Below, in pieces: positions 22,785 to 36,459 of a stretch of DNA of 64,000 nucleotides (the first letter of the stretch is position 1; each line of letters starts with the position of its first letter). Where the stretch lies: positions 47,258,001 through 47,322,000 of the forward strand of contig CP141127.1 in the NCBI GenBank assembly GCA_035236585.1, written 5' to 3'. Both the position numbers and the translations under genes were made by a program. The stretch is from Warburgia ugandensis. Taxonomy: Eukaryota > Streptophyta > Magnoliopsida > Canellales > Canellaceae. Below the pieces are notes generated by a model. That model was not told the origin of the DNA. It saw nothing but the letters and a program-made list of their open reading frames with translations, and made no database searches.

Positions 22785-23040
22785 CGCTACTACAATAAGT
22801 GGTTTTTAAGATGGTTAAAAATATATATACAAGACAATTAAAAAATTATCTTATACTCAACTGTTTTGTAAAATAATGACAAACATAAGATGGTTTCAAA
22901 AACCATCCCATAGTATGCATATAATATAGGATAGTTTTCCAGAATGATCTTATATTACGTGTGTAATATAGGATGGGTTTTAAAAAATTGTCCTATATTA
23001 CATGTGTAATATAGGATGGTTTCCCAAAAATTTCCTATGT
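22785..23040. repeat. CACTA-1 left terminus and subterminal repeats
   Basis: After the terminal CGCTACTACAAT, copies of TATAGGATGGTTT and its complement recur in both orientations (for example near 22888, 22926, 22970 and 23010). Such clustered short motifs are the binding sites of TnpA in known CACTA elements. CACTA-2 has the same layout from 42717. Confidence 0.75.
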
Positions 23041-23357
23041 AGCATGTAAAAATTCCTACATAATTTTTATATTTTGTTGGTTTCCATTTGTATATTCTTC
23101 CTGCAATTAAAATACGTTTGATAGTCACTATCACCAAACAAAAAGGAAACATTCACTTTACAACATACATTCACTTCCAACATTCCACATTGAACTTTTC
23201 CTTACACATCTCATTGAAATAAAGAATGAACACATATACTTTAATCAAAAGTAAAAAGGAAGGCATCCACATAAATGAAGTCATGTTTTGTATTTCATTG
23301 GTAAAAACATTGACATTAAATTACATGAATGATTTACAAATTGAAAGTTAAAAGATA

Positions 23358-24571
23358 TTATATCCATTCCATTTTGATGTCATTGAGATCTAATTGGGAG
23401 TAACTAATGCTTCCCAAATCATCCTGCAAGGTAACATGTATTAAATTAGTTGAGACATATCTTGAAATCATTCATGAAATGATGAAAACTGTAAGAATGA
23501 TGATTAGTAAATTATCTTACGTTTCAAAATTATGAGATCATAAGTCCTTCTCAAATGAGGGTTCTCATATATCTTAGAACATAATACCCACAGTCTCAAT
23601 TAGATTGTTGTTTAGGGCACTCTAAAATAAAGACAATAGAAAAGTTTCAAATTTCATGTCTAATTGTAACTTTAGGTTAAAATTATGCTAAAGAACTAGT
23701 AAACCATACCTTGACACTTTTCCAATAGAGTTTTGTTGGGTGGTTTATATCTTCCAACTCTTCCTATTTATACCATGCACTCCACATATATAAGTAAAAA
23801 GCAATAGATATCAATAATAGAATAGTTATCAGCTATCTAGATACTATAATGAATGAAATAATAAATACTTACTTGTTGATCATTTCCATTAGTCGATCGA
23901 ATGTGTTCTTGACAAGAATAAAAAACAATGCATGCCAACCATGCACATCCAAAGCTTGTAACATCCAATGAGACCTATATACATAATCATTCAAAAGAAA
24001 TTCGCAAAACTTAACTTATATAGATATTTATATTTATTATATGACATAATTTAGCAAATATATATGATAATTTACCTATTGTTTTAGGGAATCAATAAGG
24101 CCTACCCCTTCTCATAATCCATGAACCTAGTTATGATGTCTTCTATTTGTTTGTCCATGGAAAAATGCTCCTTTAATGCAGAGATGATAGCTAGGTCAAG
24201 GAATTTGTAGAAATTTTTTGCCTCTAATCTTTGCAATTTATCTTGCAAAGACATTCAGAAACTTAATGCTAAATATTTACCATGTCCTATTAACAAGTAA
24301 TGTCAATCTGATTCTTAATAGAGCAATTGCATGACATACCCAATATAAATGATGATGTGCATTCATTCTAGTTGAGTCATATAACATATAGGTGAGAGTC
24401 CTCTTTAATGACTAGAACCTCAACTATGTTGTCGCCAAGTACATTGGCCTATGTCCTTACAAGGCTATCTTCATTTATTAGTATGTATAGTCTCCTCAAG
24501 AATAGAGGCATGTTAGGGGGAACATCCACTTGATCCATACATTTATGGCTGTAATGTTTTAGAAACTAGTA

Positions 24572-24602
<31 letters not shown>

Positions 24603-26537
24603 GAGAGATAGAATGATATTCAGAAAGAGATAAATACCTGGGATGGGGCAATAGGTACACTAAAATTTATTTATGGGAGGGAGCCACCCTTAATAATACC
24701 TTGTGCTGCTTCTGGTTAATTTCAGATGCAAATAATATTTAGAAACTTAGATGAGGCCTTGAAATTATTGTTGAACATAATGTTATGACAACATATACAT
24801 ACCTTAGATAACATTGCTTTAATATACTTCTTTGGACAAGCTGCACAATATCTAATTGCATCTCCAACAATATGAATACCATTTGTTCTATGCAAACGGT
24901 AGGGGTCAATTTGGTTGGAGGGAAATAGTAATGGTGGATACATCAACCCACCATGTAACATGATAGAAAGAACCTCACACAGTATAGCCACAGGGATGTA
25001 GTTCTCAGTTGTATGTAATTGCATCATCAACTGACCCCCCCTACAAATAAAAAATAGCATATACATAAGAATGAATGAACATTAGTAAATAATTGAACAT
25101 TGAAAAAGTAAAAATGTCAATACATACCTCCTTAATCAGAATATCTCCTTTGAAGAGTACGTCCTCTACTTCTTCTTTAGATGGAGTACTATAGCTATTA
25201 TGTGATGGGGGTTGAGGGATAGCATCCTAATGTAGACTGCCAAAACTCTAAAAGTTCTTATGTAAATCATTCTTTACCTTCATGTATAACTCATGGAGCA
25301 TTTTCTCCTTCAATTCATCCATGTCCTCTTTAGGAGGATTCTTTGATTTAGGGTAGAATTTGGAAGGAATCACACCACGACCTTGTGCCCTTCGTTAGCT
25401 AAGGTCCTTGTCTTCCAGAGCCTAATGTAGGATCTTCCCTCCTGCAATAATACTACTTAGAGTTGCCATGGTTGCGCTTTTCTTGGTTCAACTTTTCTTG
25501 CACATGTAATTATTAGAACATGATCAATTCCCTATATAATATAATTCAAGAGGTACAAAAGTAAACACATAAAAACAAGTTGCATTTTGTGGAGCAACTA
25601 AGGTAGCATTTTCATCAATGAAGGTTTGGTAGTTACGCTCTTGTGAATGTGCCATTTTTTAGAGAAGGACGTGGCCAATGGGCTCCATGATCCAGCTTTC
25701 TTTTGCTGTCAAGAGGGAGACTCAGAGTTAATGAAATAAAGGTTAGGTATACTTAGATAGAAATGAAATGTCACATATACGTCTTATTCTTCTAACTATG
25801 TGTAGCTAACCCTGGAGAGGGGCTACTATATATGATTAGTCACACGTACCATTTGTCCTTTCATATGCTTTACCTACACATTAAAGGAAGACATAATTAA
25901 GATCAAATGATTTCTATAATTAGAGTAATGAAACTTTGTGCTAGTTCTAATTACCTTAAAACCAAAAGATAGGTGGATATGTACAAATTGATTCCATGCA
26001 CCCTAATCAATGATGATGGAATACAACTTAGAGATAGTGCAGAGCCTCAATGGATCATGAGCATTTGGAAGTATGTACCTTCTTGAAACCTTACTCTTCC
26101 ATTTCCTCCATGTAAACTGGCTCCTTATAGATCATCTTTCTAGCGTTCATCAATGACATGTAAGGCCTACTACAAAGTAAAAACAAGCACATTAGTGTAT
26201 CTGCAATAAAACAAGATAAGACATATTGTATGTTGTATATACCAAACATTTACATACCTTCACCATCTCTCATATTTCATATTTGATTGATGTGACACAT
26301 GTCTCCGATCAGTCATTGAGACTGACATCATGCTTCTAACAGTGTAGCAAATGAAACTAGTATAAGAATGTGCTCTACTATCACCTACCCTTTACAATTA
26401 AACTATACTGTCTCGTTTACTTCTTTTGACTTTATCTTAATGATATGCTTCATTTTTATTGGCTCTCTACTCTTTCTCTTAATAACTATACCTATGCTAG
26501 ATTATTCTTCATGATGCTCACTTTCTTCATGTTCCAT
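23358..26537 (-). pseudogene. TnpA (Ptta-type) transposon protein with C-terminal Ulp1-like domain, copy 1
   Basis: This is a multi-exon gene on the minus strand, much decayed. Translation from ATG at 26537 gives MEHEESEHHEE, then pieces of the plant Ptta/En/Spm domain. The best open piece (24722-25066) ends GDAIRYCAACPKKYIKAMLSK at a GT donor. Further down, an exon near 23880-23975 begins SHWMLQALDVHG, giving the His-Trp of a C48 peptidase. An exon near 23520-23640 contains DCGYYVLRYMR, giving the catalytic Cys region. The last exon ends SYSQLDLNDIKMEWI at stop 23358-23360. The usual Asp of the triad is not seen. Stops interrupt several exons. In the family, TnpA binds element ends; the role of the peptidase-like part is unclear. 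Confidence 0.7.
24571..24600. repeat. (AT)n microsatellite in TnpA intron
   Basis: A run of about 14 AT dinucleotides. The same intron position in CACTA-2 (44746-44780) is a GT-type repeat. Confidence 0.8.
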
Positions 26538-26959
26538 GTTTACTACACAAGTGAAAGTAATATATTTAGACAACAACCAAGTTTCACTTCCAAAGACTTT
26601 CAGAGCAAAGTTTTTAGGTAAATACATAAAAATAATATTTAAATTTAAGACTTAACCATCATAAATAACATCTTAAATAGAGTCAAAATGCTTTAGAACA
26701 CTCCCTATTACAACATTAATAAGCTAAACGGTAGAGACCAAAATCTAGCTACTTTACAATAACATAGAGATAGACTTAGAAACAACCATCATCTAAGTAC
26801 ATAATTAGTGTACCCAAATAGGACTTGGGTCTCAATGCATAGTTAGTGCAAATATACCTTGTTCACTAATGCATAATAGTATCTATTAAGCTTCTTCAAT
26901 GAAATTCAACAATTTAAACTTTGATTGTTCACCTAAAAAAGATATAAAACTCTTCCTAA

Positions 26960-27850
26960 CACAGACTATAACATAATCAATGCTTTGTATCAATAAAAAA
27001 CACAATAAATTAAAAGAAAGTCAAGTCTTGAACATAAGAAAAATATTGTTACTGTTCACACTAACAATAATGAGTACTAGACCTTAAGCCACTAGTTGGA
27101 TGCGTTTAGAATGAAAATTAAAAATTTAAGAATTGGGTCTTCTTATTCCCAATGTCCCCTATTTTCACATCAATTTTACAAATTTTCATAATGACATGAA
27201 AAATCATGTACAAAGTTCTCTAGAACATAAGAAAAATATTGTTATTGTTCATGCAAACAACAACTAGTAGTAGACTTTAAGTTATTAGTTAGATGCTTTT
27301 TGAATGAAGATTGAAAATCTAAAAATTAGGTCTTCTTATTTTCAATGTCCCCTATCTAGCATGATTAGTTTGGTAGATTTTCATTGATTAATGACACAGG
27401 AAATTAACAAAAAAATTCTATAGAATATAAGCAAAATACTATTACTATTCACACAAATAACAACAAATAGCAGAATTTATGTTATTAGCTAAATACCTTT
27501 TTGAATGAAAATTGAAAATCTAAGACTTGGGCCTCCTTATTCCCACTATCCCTTATATAGCCTGATCAATTTTATAGATATTCAATGACTAATGATGTGG
27601 GAAGTCATGAACATAGTTTTCTAGAACATAAGCACAATATTGTTATGATTCACACAAACAACGACGAGTAGTATATTTTAAGCTATTAGTTGGATAGCTT
27701 TTAAATGAAAATTGAAATCTAAGAATTGGGTTTTCTTATTCCCATTGTCTGCTATTTGGCATTGTAGATTTTATAGATTTCCTTTGATAACAACGTGAAA
27801 AATCATGCACAAAGTTCTCTGGAAGAATATAAGCATGCACATAAGAAACT
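26960..27850. repeat. Tandem array of ~195-bp units, about four copies (CACTA-1)
   Basis: The phrase CTTATTCCCAATGTCCCCTAT or a variant recurs at 27154, 27348, about 27544 and 27747. Each is followed by AAAATCATG..CAAAGTT and ATTGTTACTGTTCA-like segments. The array lies directly upstream of the TnpA-type gene and is non-coding. CACTA-2 has a longer version at 46884-48200. Confidence 0.75.
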
Positions 27851-28022
27851 CAAGAGAGAGAAAGAGAGATAGAGAGCACTAAAGGGAGGAAAAAGGTCAT
27901 GGACAAGGTAGGGTTACATGCACATTCTCTTTTTTTCCCTCTCTTTCCTCTTCTCCTTCTACTTTTCCTTCTTCTTCTCTCCTTTCCCTCTCTCTCCTTG
28001 TGTCAGGTAACAAAGGGAGGCA

Positions 28023-28027
<5 letters not shown>

Positions 28028-28083
<56 letters not shown>
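28028..28083. repeat. (TC)n microsatellite
   Basis: An uninterrupted run of about 28 TC dinucleotides, with a shorter run near 28150-28168 and a pyrimidine-rich surround (27925-28195). Open frames across it are products of the repeat. Confidence 0.9.
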
Positions 28084-28086
<3 letters not shown>

Positions 28087-28224
28087 TCTTCTCCTTCTTC
28101 TTCTCTCCTCTCTCTCTCTCCTTGTGTTGGGTAACAAAGGTGGGGTCATGCTCTCTCTCTCTCTCCCCTCTCATCCTTCTTCTTCTTTTGATTAACTTAT
28201 GTTTTTCATGAGGAGGAAGGTGGG

Positions 28225-28520
28225 CAGTTTATATTGGACACCAAAATATGGGATGATTTCTACAAACTATCCTATATATAGGATGGCTATCAACTATAGT
28301 TTCTTTTGTTATCATTTAAATATAGGATAGTTATGTAAAAATCATCTTATATTGATGTTAAATCTTTCCCTCACAATCTCTCCAACTTAATTTTATTTGA
28401 ATTACATAAGATGGTTTCTATTAAACTGTCTTATATAATTTTATTGTATGTAAGATTGTTTATGAATAACCATCTTATATGCATTAAAATATAGGATGGC
28501 TTGTAAGAACTTGCCCTATA
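28225..28520. repeat. Internal cluster of subterminal-type repeats (CACTA-1)
   Basis: Copies of ATAGGATGG, ATAAGATGGTT and CCATCTTATAT occur here in both orientations, although the cluster is inside the element, between the TNP2 gene and the TnpA-type gene. CACTA-2 has the equivalent cluster at 48200-48640. It may be a second TnpA-binding or promoter region. Confidence 0.65.
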
Positions 28521-28722
28521 TATGTTCTCTACAATAATAGTTTATCTCGTGTTCTCTGGATCTTAAAAATCTTAGAAACCTATGAAGGGAAGAGAGAGTC
28601 TCCATAGTCTATTTCCCTAATTCATAACTAGTGATTTGCATGGCATGTGATGTGTAAATGGATTAATTTTATAACTTCTTCAATTCATACATCAAATGCT
28701 ACAAACATTTTAATTTGTCCCC

Positions 28723-31700
28723 TCATATACAATTTGATCCAACCTAAGCACCCTCCTCATCAACATCACATGTAATTCATCTCATTCTCCTTGATTAGAT
28801 CAATTGATGGCATTGTTGTAGTGATACAAGGGTAATCAATTGATGTGTTACCTAGGTCATCTTCATTGTAGATATCCCTTGGGGAGGCTGATAAAACAAT
28901 TGATCATCTCATATCATGATGACATCAAATTTTATGCTATCTTTGTGTGTTCTATCCAATCACAATTAAACATAATCATAGTCCTACAAGTATAATCCAA
29001 CACTCATATCTCACATACAACCTCGTAATAAGTATCTTTAGCTACAATTGGGTTATTATCCTTTGAACTAGAAAAGAAACTTTAGTAACTAAACTAACAC
29101 TACTACCTCTCTTGACTTGTCATATTATTTTGAGTGAAAGTGATAAAAATTGATGGCATATTTAGCATATGTTATTACTTTTGGTCAAGGTCTCATCTCC
29201 ATCCATTCCGAGGATTCAGAAGTACTATGACCTAGAACATCACATTGATCTAAAACTTGTGTATAATATTACTTAATTGAGATGACTAATGTATACATAC
29301 ATATGCTATTACAAATCAATAAAGTTAATGAAACATTATTTCATTGTAATTAAATACCTTCTGATGAAGCCAAGTAGTGAAGTAACAACAATAGTCATCT
29401 TGCAAACACTTCTATTTCTTTTCATCTCTTAGATACCTCTCTTTTAGGACGTCCATGTCCTCTCTATAATGAAGAGAAGAAAAATTATATATAACATTTA
29501 TACAACAGAGAGAATTAATTACTTACTCAATGTGTGGCTGAACTTTATCGACATTAATGTCTCACAAGACATAAAAGTGTGCCTAGCCATGTTCATTACA
29601 ATCAATGGTTGATACATGACCAATTGAGAAAGGCTCACTAAATTTTGGATCAATTAATACTCATAAATATTTCTTTCTTGGGATCCTAATAGTCTCCACT
29701 CGTGAGAAATACTCAGTGCAAAACTCCACTACTTTTTCAACAATGTAACATTAAGTTATACACCCCTCTTCCTAATTGTGATTTGGTACATATCCTTTTA
29801 ACAATTTCATGTACCTTTCAAACAACTACATCCAACACAAATAAACATAGCCTAACATCATCAATGAGGTGCACTGCTAAGTGTACCATGATATCGGAGA
29901 AGATTGGTGGGAATATTGTCTCAAGTTCACATAAGGTTATCATTAGATGCTCCTAAATTTCTTATAATTTGAAAGTGTCACCACCTTCTTGCACAAAGAA
30001 TTAAAGAAGTAGAAGAATTTAGTAGTAGATCATGTAACTTTATCTGGAAATACTAAACATATTGCTACAGGTAGTTGCATCAATGCATGGCAATTGTGAG
30101 ACTTCATCCATAAAGGTTTTACCTCTTCCATGGAGATAATGTTTCTAAAGGTTAAAGAATACCCATATAGGAATTTGATCTCTAACATATAATCTTCTTT
30201 AGGCAAGTATGTTCCTTGACTGCCATTGTCTTGTAGATGCAACCTTCTCATCAAACCCATTGTCATGAGATCCATTTGAGCTGCAAGTCCATCTTTTGTT
30301 TTTCCTTGTATGTGGAGCTAGGTATTAGTCAAGATTTCAATCAAATTCTTCTCAATGTGCATGGCAACAAGCATATGCTGCATCTGTAGGGATTTTCAGT
30401 ACACAAGTTAAAAGAATATTGACGTCTTCCAACAACTTTCAGAGTTGCTTTCATATGTACTTGATGTTACCTTCTTCTTCTTCCCCCATGATACATTAAG
30501 ATTCTCAATCTATTCCAATACTTGTTGTCTAGTCAATCTCTTTGTAGGTGTCCTAGTCACCACAATACCATTAAATTTCCCCTTTTTAAAGTGGTATGGA
30601 TGTTTTCTATGCAATCATCTTCTATGGCCTAGGAATGCCATCTTTCTACTATATTGAAGCCTTATGGCATACATTTGGTCACTATAAATATGATAGGCAT
30701 TGTATCCCTTCACTATGCATCTTGCCAAATTACCTTATGTAAGAAAGTTGCTTATTGTCCATAGTAGTATAGTCTTAAAGGTGAGTATCTCTTTCTTGTA
30801 TGCATCATAAGTTCACCCCTGCTTCTCACAATGTCTTAAGATTGTCAATCAATGTAGCCAAGTACACATCCATGTCATTCATAGGTTGCTTGAGACTCGA
30901 TATTGACATAGTTAACATCATAAAATTCCTCATGCACAACAACAATGGAAGGTTTTAACAAACTATTATAATAGGCCAACAACTATATGTGCTACTTATA
31001 GAACCATGAGGATTAATCATTTCTTTGGATATTGCAAGTCGTAGGTTCCTAAGTTCTTCTCTAATATTGGACCACATGAAGTCTATAAGCTTTTATGCTA
31101 GGCTATCTGCTGGATGGCATAAATAGTTATCACCTATTACTTCTCGGCATGCCATACTAGTTTATTTAATATGAAACATTCTTTGGAACCTTGTAATAGG
31201 GGAAAAATGCCTAAGACCTTTATAGGGACATCTTTCACTTGCCAATAACTTGAATTTTTCTTTAGCTTCTATCTTGAATGTCTATAAGTTTGGCATATAG
31301 TTTTTTCTTTGTGCTCCTTTCTATATAAGATTCAATCATTGCAACATGCATGCATCTTTTCACACTTCAACCCTAGTGCAACCAAGGTTTTCTTTGCCTC
31401 CCATGTCAACCTAGCCATTTTGTTTTTCTGCAGCATTTTACTAATGACTTTCAATAACTTTATTAAGCCTTGATCTGAAAAACCAAATCTTGATTTTATG
31501 TTGTAAAGTTCTACCACTATAGACAACTTGGTATAATTTGTACACCCAATATACAATGGCTCATTAGCTTCCCCCAATGTAGTTTGGAATTGTTCAAAGT
31601 TATCTTGAAAGTCACTGTATACATCTTAAAACATCAGTGTAGATGTGTATCTGTAACACTTCCTATAGTAGCTTCATGATCATAAATACATTCAGCCCTT

Positions 31701-31951
31701 ATTGAGGGCCTTTGATGAATTCTCCCTCTATGCCACATTCAGGAGCAATAGCTTTCATTAACGCCTTTGAAACACAAATGTTCTCTTAACACACATATAG
31801 TAACCATTTTTAGATTTCTACATCTCAAGTATGGACATCCCATAGGATTATAATAATCAACTACCCTAAGTGCAAACTCGATGAACTTTTCTATTCTTTC
31901 CTCATGTTCTCTTGATGGTCTTTCCATAATCATCCAAGCATATTTGTCCAT
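28723..31951 (-). pseudogene. TNP2-type CACTA transposase, copy 1
   Basis: Starting at MDKYAWMIMERPSREHEE (ATG at 31951), the minus strand encodes the plant transposase-associated N-terminal domain with its cysteines. It then encodes EANEPLYIGCTNYTKLSIVV (within 31332-31577) and later the DLMTMGLMRRLH and KSHNCHALMQ parts of the TNP2 and DUF4218 regions (30030-30275). An exon near 29340-29465 and DUF4216-like exons (28990-29220, 28723-28980) follow, with the stop at 28723-28725. Many stops and frameshifts break it, and parts of the core are lost or rearranged. TNP2 is the DDE-type transposase that cuts CACTA ends. Confidence 0.75.
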
Positions 31952-32439
31952 TTTTTCTAAAAGTTGATGTTTAGATACATGTGATGACTTTCTATACATA
32001 AAAAGATTAATAACATTGGGTTAGGCAATTAACCAAATACTTGAAGTGTGCACTTTACATTTAGTTAGTAAAAACATATATATTAGATGACTCAAATTTT
32101 CAACTCTAGGATTGGGACAAGAAAGAATGACACAAAAACATGACTGATCCATAAACATGAATGATTCATACATTGACCCATACACATAAATGATCCACAC
32201 ATAGGAAGAAAAAGCTTTAGGAAATGAATTTTATACTCATAAACAACAAATAAAATAAATATATGATAAAAACAAGAATGAATACATAACCAAACCGATA
32301 TTAACCAAGAAAATACAAGTTTGGGACAAAGCATAAGTAAATCCAACTCAATCTTCATGTTTTTTGGTAAAGCAAATGATACTAAAAAATTGCAAGTTGA
32401 ACATCATGCTATATTAAAAGAAGATTTAAAGGACAATTC

Positions 32440-32730
32440 TTTAAAACTATCTTATAAAACATGACATTATATGGTTGTTTTTCATAACCATCTTATATTG
32501 TCACATACAACATAAGATGGTTGTCACACATAATATAGACAATTTTCAAAAACCCTCTTATAAAAATAATTTATAAGATGGTTTTTGAAAATTGTCTTAT
32601 ATTGTGTGTGACAGTATACGACAATTTTTAGAAATAATCTTATAAACTGTTTTTATAAGATGATTATCTAAAAACTATCTTATAATATCACAATTTATAA
32701 GATGGTTTTGAGAAACTGCCTTTTCTTATA
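32440..32730. repeat. Right subterminal repeats of CACTA-1
   Basis: Copies of TTATAAGATGGTTTTTGAAAA and its complement alternate through this stretch. They mirror 22800-23040 in position relative to the genes and support an element end just beyond. Confidence 0.7.
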
Positions 32731-32765
32731 TTTAGCAAAGCAGTCTTTAAACTGTCTAGTTTTTA

Positions 32766-35004
32766 CTACTTTATAAAACCCAAATTTTAGTATTAGATTA
32801 GGATTCCATTCTAAAATATAGGAATCCATGACATCCTAGAATATCTTAATGGTAGTTTTCTTTGTTCATTTATAAAACATCTAATTGGATAGGTTTGATG
32901 CATCTGGGCATTAGCTAGTTAGCTACTTAATGTGGATCCTATGTTCATAAATTTTTCTGCTTGAATTCTAATAATGGGTTCCAATATTAACGTAAAACCT
33001 CTTTTTACTAGTAACTCTAATTTTCACTATTAGATTTTCACTATCTCATAATCATAGGATAACTCTTTATGAGCTTAATCCATTGATAGAAGTCTCGAGG
33101 ATAGATTGTTTAGATCTTAAAAACTAGATTTTTGAACCCTAACTATGTTCCAAATCTCATTAAATTGTAGAAATTGTTCAAAAATTTTGGGACATTATAT
33201 TATCCAACATAGAAATTGTTAAACATAAATGCTGGTCACCTAGGTGATAGACTCTTGCGTCACTGTACTAGAAGGTATTTGTGCATAAATAAAAGAATAT
33301 GATGAATGAAGAAGCTTCTATTAGCCAAGACATCCTTCAATTTCATTGAAAATATTAGAAAATGAGCCCTTCCTAGCTAAAGCATCCCTTGGATTGCTAA
33401 GCTAGCCAATAACCAAACTAGAATCTTCTTCAATATTAGATCTCTAAATGAATGCATGAAAATTTATCTGCAAATACCTATCCTTAGAAATAGTCTTTGC
33501 TTGATGGCATCTTTAAATCCATCAAGACTTGCATGCTCAAAGGCATATCACCTTGATCATTGCTTGTAATACCCCCAATGCCAGCATGCAAAAGCTAAAC
33601 GAACACCATGGCTAGGCCATCAAAATTAAGTTTATAGTTCCAAAAGTAGGCCTGTTTTGGCCAAAAATAGGTTTAGGTTTAGCAATAGAAGGGACATCTT
33701 TGAATGTTTACCAATAGGGAGAAATTTTAGATAAGGAACCCTTTGAAATCATGATCTTTTGCTATGCCAACATAAGACCGAAGCTTCAATTTTTAGGACT
33801 ATTCTCTCAGCCTCACCATTAAAACCTTTAAATAATTTATCATTTTTCTCAAGAATCATTTCCCAGTTTTCTATATTTTAATGATTTGGCATCTAAAGTT
33901 CAGCATATAAAAGTATCAGAAATTTTGAAAAGTAGTACATACTCAACTTTGAACCAGTCAAGTACTTTTACCTACACCTCAAATGAAAATGATCAATGCA
34001 AAGAGTATGGCCAAGGTTTCCATAGATATTACAACAAATATCTTGAAAATTCTTTTATATATTATACAAAATTGATTAGAAATTAACTTTTAATAGATTA
34101 AACACTTAGCTCCTCTAAGTACTTCTGCCGGACTGTACATTTTTCTGTGGGAAATATAGACTCCCATCCTACAGGTTCTTTTTATTAGTGGGACCAAATG
34201 TTTTGAATGATCTAAACTAGTCATCTTAACCTTCTTGCTGTAGATGTGCCATGTTCTAGAATTTGCATATTTTAGCTAATCTTGTCACCAATTCTCTATC
34301 CTTGAGTTGTTGAGGAAGATCCAATTTAGACCTCAAAATAGCATACAAAAATACAATTTTAGGATGATCTAAAGTATTTATTTTTGGGACAATGCTAATC
34401 TATTGCCATGCTATTAAGATGAGTTGTGTAGATTATGAAAAAGGTGGGTGCTTAAAGTAGCCCAAAATGTTGGTGTGGGAGCAGACCTAATCAAGAGTAG
34501 GAATATCTTTTCCCTTAAAATTTTCCTTTAGCAGTATATATACTTCCTGCCCTTCACCACATGCACTCTATCATAACATCCCAAAGATGGAGTTAGTGGT
34601 GCTTGAGATGGAGTGAGATGGCTTGAGATAAGCTAAGAAATGAGATCTGGCCTGATCTAACTTCATCATAGTGTTACTCATTAATGCCCAAAGCCCTTTA
34701 TAAGATATCATGCTTTTTAATAGTGCTGCTTAGAGTCCTTCTAAATGTGAATGCTTGGGTCAACTCTTCTTATACAATTTATAAAAACATTATCAATTCC
34801 ATAAATTAATATATAATTATTGGTGTAGCTCTAAACTTACTCACAAGCATATAAATCAATTATATTAGATGTACGTGAGTGAGGTCGATCCCACAGGGAA
34901 TCTCATAGATTTGTAATGGATTGGATTCCATTTAGACCATATTTGTAATGGGTTGGATTCTATTTAGATCAATTAACTTTAGCCAAAGAAATAGAGATGA
35001 ATTT
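32766..35004. other. AT-rich region without recognisable gene
   Basis: No protein similarity is apparent. The open frame at 33886-34086 is short and unremarkable. At 34883-34902 GTCGATCCCACAGGGAAT matches a phrase I associate with a widespread class of plant repeats. A 32-base tandem duplication lies at 34909-34972. The last five bases, AATTT, are the left duplication of the next insertion. Confidence 0.5.
34909..34972. repeat. 32-bp tandem duplication
   Basis: The two units start ATTTGTAATGG at 34909 and 34941. They differ at a few positions. Confidence 0.8.
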
Positions 35005-36459
35005 TGTGATGACCTACGTTTTCGTAACATGCTTTGTAATATATTTTTGAAAGGCAGGGCCCTTAATAGTAAAAAAATTTCATAAAACAAAGTAGCGGAA
35101 ATTCTTTTCTTTAGAACTTGTTTTGTAAAACCCAAGTCATCACTTCATACATAACATAAGTAGAATTTTGTACAAGATAAATTTTCATTGAAGTAATATA
35201 CTTTTATTAAATTCCAGAATCTATCTAGTGGTTTAGAGTACAACCAAATCCATTACAATACTTGTCCAAATTACATTATCCAAAACTCAAAGCTCACCAT
35301 ATAATGAAACTCTCATTACAATACAATACTCTCAAACAAAGAAAAATACATGTCTTGAAGGGGTATACCTTGAAGATTATTCTCTTCAAGTCTTCTATCA
35401 TCTTAAGCTCCTAACTCTCCTTTCCTGTATCTAAGATATTGAAAACATTGCAACATTTTTAATATCTCAGCAAGCAATGCTTGGTAAGGGATTCAAGAAG
35501 CATAATAATTGACAATATAATTCAAATACTTCATAATCCCGTTATCCCTAAACACATTCATGTCTCTACTCTTTACTTTGTAATATATGTATATCCATAT
35601 ACATACATACTACACATGGGTAAATCAGTTAAATTTATGGAAGTAGTCAAATATCATTCCCAACTAAGTTGATCAATTCTCTCCATTATGAGAATTCAAT
35701 ATTTCAGCTAATCCTACACTAGGAATTTTCCTCGAGAAATATTGGTTATATACAATTACCTATCATTTCATTATGTTAAAACATAAGGCTTTTCACTATG
35801 CCTACTCTCATATGCATCATAGTGTAAATAATCAAAGGGCTACCATGCTGTACTCTGATCCGTACTAGCGTGCTCAGATAACTGCCCTGTTCACCACTAA
35901 TACCACGGTAGAAAATATTATGTCACTGCCCATATGGGGAGATAGGACTTTCATAGTGGTGGCTTTCTCGTAATTGCCCCACTCGACTTTTAGCCTCTCA
36001 TAGGGCAAGGTATCATCAAATCATCAAATTTCAAGAAGCGGGTGGCCAAACCCTCATAACTCCTCTAGCATAGCATCCCCCAAGTTTATGCCTATTAAAA
36101 TAAAATCACAAGCCTCCAAGCTTGCATGTAAAATAGATTTTATACATATCAGACAATCTATCTGTTTACTTAGGGCTGAAATATCTTCTAGTTCCCTATT
36201 CACTTAGAGTTTAGTCCTTAACCATTTTATATGTGTTTGGTTGGATCATAAGGGTTTTAGGGGATTTAATACAAGTATTAACATTACTCTTATCAACATA
36301 AGGTCATGGGTTCAATCATGTACATCCCATGCAAATACATTCATCAAATCCTCCTACCTTCAAGTAGTGATCCCTCTTCCCAGATCTTCCATGATCCTGA
36401 ATGATGTATGTAATCTGTACATCCATACATACTGTCAATATATATGAATTATGAACAAT

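Larger units (their letters stand above)
22785..32765 (-). mobile_element. CACTA-1 (En/Spm-type DNA transposon), decayed
   Basis: The left end reads CGCTACTACAATAAG, one change away from a CACTA start, followed by subterminal repeats based on AAGATGGTTTTT. The element contains, right to left on the minus strand, TNP2 and a TnpA-Ulp1 gene, the usual gene order and direction for CACTA elements. Subterminal-type repeats reappear at 32440-32730, so the right end should lie close to 32765. I could not recognise an inverted CACTA there and found no 3-bp duplication. Both genes are broken, so this copy cannot move on its own. Confidence 0.75.

Noticed and set aside
27897-28195. Open frames on both strands rich in Arg-Glu or Ser-Leu
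   Set aside because: They are produced by the (TC)n microsatellite and pyrimidine-rich flanks.
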